Source: JANQGG01 sp964642175 (lineage in GTDB: Bacteria > Bacteroidota > Chlorobiia > Chlorobiales > Chloroherpetonaceae). From it: a DNA stretch of 64,000 nt. The stretch covers positions 744,001-808,000 of the forward strand of contig CAZXOK010000001.1 of assembly GCA_964642175.1 (NCBI GenBank). The letters are read 5' to 3'. The notes beneath the pieces were generated by a model, which saw only the letters and a program-made list of their open reading frames with translations, was not told where the DNA came from and searched no databases. Made by a program: the position numbers and the translations under genes. Of this stretch, positions 62,925 through 64,000 are shown in pieces (within the stretch, counting starts at the first letter, position 1; each line of letters opens with the position of its first letter).

Positions 62925-64000
62925 ATGAGTGCAAAACAAGATTATTATGAGTTGTTGGGCGTTGGCAGGTCGGCTTCAACAGAGGATATAAAAAAGGCGT
63001 ACCGAAAACTTGCTATTAAATATCATCCCGATAAAAATAAGGGTGATAAGGAAGCCGAGGAAAAATTCAAACAAGTCAGCGAAGCCTACGAAGTGCTAAG
63101 CAATGATGAAAAAAGGGCCCGATACGACAGATTTGGCCATGCCGGTTTAGGATCATCGGCTGCTTCTGATGGTGGTAATCCATTTGCAGGCCGGGGTGAT
63201 ATTAACGACATTTTCAGTGCGTTCGGCGATATCTTTGGCGGCTTTGGAGAAGGCGGCTCACCGTTTGAAGAATCCTTCGGGGGGCGAGGCGGAGGCCGAC
63301 GTCGTTCATCCGGAATTCCAGGTTCAGACCTGAAAATCAAACTTAAGCTCACCCTTGAAGAAATTGCAAAAGGCGTTGAGAAAACCATCAAGATCAAAAA
63401 GCAGAAACCCTGCGAAGTTTGTAATGGTACCGGTTCTAAAGATGGTGTTATGAATACATGTCCCTCATGCCAGGGGAGTGGAGAACTTCGCCAGGTTTCT
63501 AAAACCATGTTTGGTCAGTTTATAAATGTTTCAACATGCCCAACCTGTAATGGAACCGGGCAGGTGATCAAGGAAAAATGTTCCTCGTGTCATGGCGAAG
63601 GCCGAAAGCTTGGTGAGTCAACCGTAAAGATCAATATCCCGGCAGGTGTTTCAGAAGGCAATTATATTCCTTTGCGCGGTCAGGGAAATGTGGGTATGAG
63701 AGGTGGTCCGGCAGGAGACCTTCTGGTTGTGATTGAAGAAGAGCAACATCCCTCATTTGATCGCCATGGAGAAGATATTATTTGCCATTTAAACCTGAGT
63801 TTTCCAGATGCTGTAATGGGTACCCGAATAGAAGTACCAACACTTGAAGGTAATGAAACCATCGATATCCCGGCCGGCACGCAAGGCGGGGATGTTATCA
63901 AGCTGCATGGAATGGGTATAGGCCGTCTGAACAGCTATGGTAAGGGTGATGAACTGGTTATGGTGAATATCTACGTGCCAAAAAATGTAAGTGGTAAAGA
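62925..64000 (+). CDS. dnaJ: Chaperone protein DnaJ, 3' end outside the window
   Basis: The frame opens at the ATG at 62925 and is still open at base 64000 (358 codons). The J domain starts DYYELLGVGRSASTEDIKKA and contains the HPD tripeptide. A Gly/Phe-rich linker follows. The zinc domain has four CxxCxGxG repeats: CEVCNGTG, CPSCQGSG, CPTCNGTG and CSSCHGEG. The C-terminal substrate-binding domain follows and is nearly complete. It stimulates DnaK ATPase. Directly after grpE in the hrcA cluster. Confidence 0.97.
   Translation, partial: MSAKQDYYELLGVGRSASTEDIKKAYRKLAIKYHPDKNKGDKEAEEKFKQVSEAYEVLSNDEKRARYDRFGHAGLGSSAASDGGNPFAGRGDINDIFSAFGDIFGGFGEGGSPFEESFGGRGGGRRRSSGIPGSDLKIKLKLTLEEIAKGVEKTIKIKKQKPCEVCNGTGSKDGVMNTCPSCQGSGELRQVSKTMFGQFINVSTCPTCNGTGQVIKEKCSSCHGEGRKLGESTVKINIPAGVSEGNYIPLRGQGNVGMRGGPAGDLLVVIEEEQHPSFDRHGEDIICHLNLSFPDAVMGTRIEVPTLEGNETIDIPAGTQGGDVIKLHGMGIGRLNSYGKGDELVMVNIYVPKNVSGK

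Noticed and set aside
1..64000. CRISPR array, insertion sequence, prophage, integron or toxin-antitoxin pair
   Set aside because: No regularly spaced direct repeats, transposase or integrase motifs, or paired small toxin-like genes were seen on either strand.

Overview
The window is a moderate-GC, gene-dense bacterial chromosome segment whose genes are mostly ordinary housekeeping functions. The best lineage clue is the surface protein at 43395-45259. It ends in a type IX secretion sorting domain of the NYPNPFNP type, which is typical of the Bacteroidota/Rhodothermota/Balneolota/Chlorobiota (FCB) group. The divergent RqcH and the OPT, GLUG and DUF4412 families fit that group. I lean to Balneolota/Rhodothermota or a Chlorobiota relative, but there is no rRNA here to settle it.

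Layout. 1-3422: the end of coaBC, a family 4 uracil-DNA glycosylase and dnaB. 3744-7689: a small unknown gene, then on the minus strand a YyaL-type thioredoxin-fold protein with hisH and hisA. 7952-10358: the two subunits of an NfnAB-type ferredoxin/NADPH transhydrogenase. 10700-16446: an ion-transport pair made of a 1672-residue cation-chloride cotransporter fused to a coiled region and a P-loop ATPase, followed by a small MscS-like channel. 16687-20514: an orphan magnesium-chelatase H (BchH/ChlH) homologue. 20681-26149: DegV, guaB, three serine tRNAs in tandem, an ECF sigma factor and a lysine 2,3-aminomutase-like radical SAM enzyme. 26575-34666: dihydrolipoamide dehydrogenase, an ATP-grasp protein and a 1803-residue three-domain propionyl-CoA synthase. 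34673-37931 (minus): a four-gene operon of dCMP deaminase, an unknown protein, ribD and ribE. 38121-43172: RqcH, a DUF4136 lipoprotein, glycogen debranching enzyme and a hemolysin III family protein. 43395-51696: the T9SS GLUG protein with a frameshifted signal peptide, an OPT transporter with an SDR, a Na+/H+ antiporter carrying a cyclic-nucleotide-binding domain, and a lone ABC ATPase. 51986-55412: a purine permease, a GAF protein that has lost the catalytic cysteines of free-methionine-sulfoxide reductase, and an AhpC/AhpD pair. 55491-64000: map, proS, a DUF4412-like secreted protein, prmC, a 3-hydroxyacyl-CoA dehydrogenase-like protein, and hrcA-grpE-dnaJ running off the end.

The least routine content falls into three groups. 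The first is osmotic and ion homeostasis: the cotransporter-ATPase fusion with its MscS partner, and the antiporter with a CNBD. The second is central metabolism: a complete fused propionyl-CoA synthase and an NfnAB transhydrogenase. The third is tetrapyrrole metabolism: an orphan BchH with no I or D subunit nearby. No CRISPR array, insertion sequence, prophage or recognised defence system was seen.
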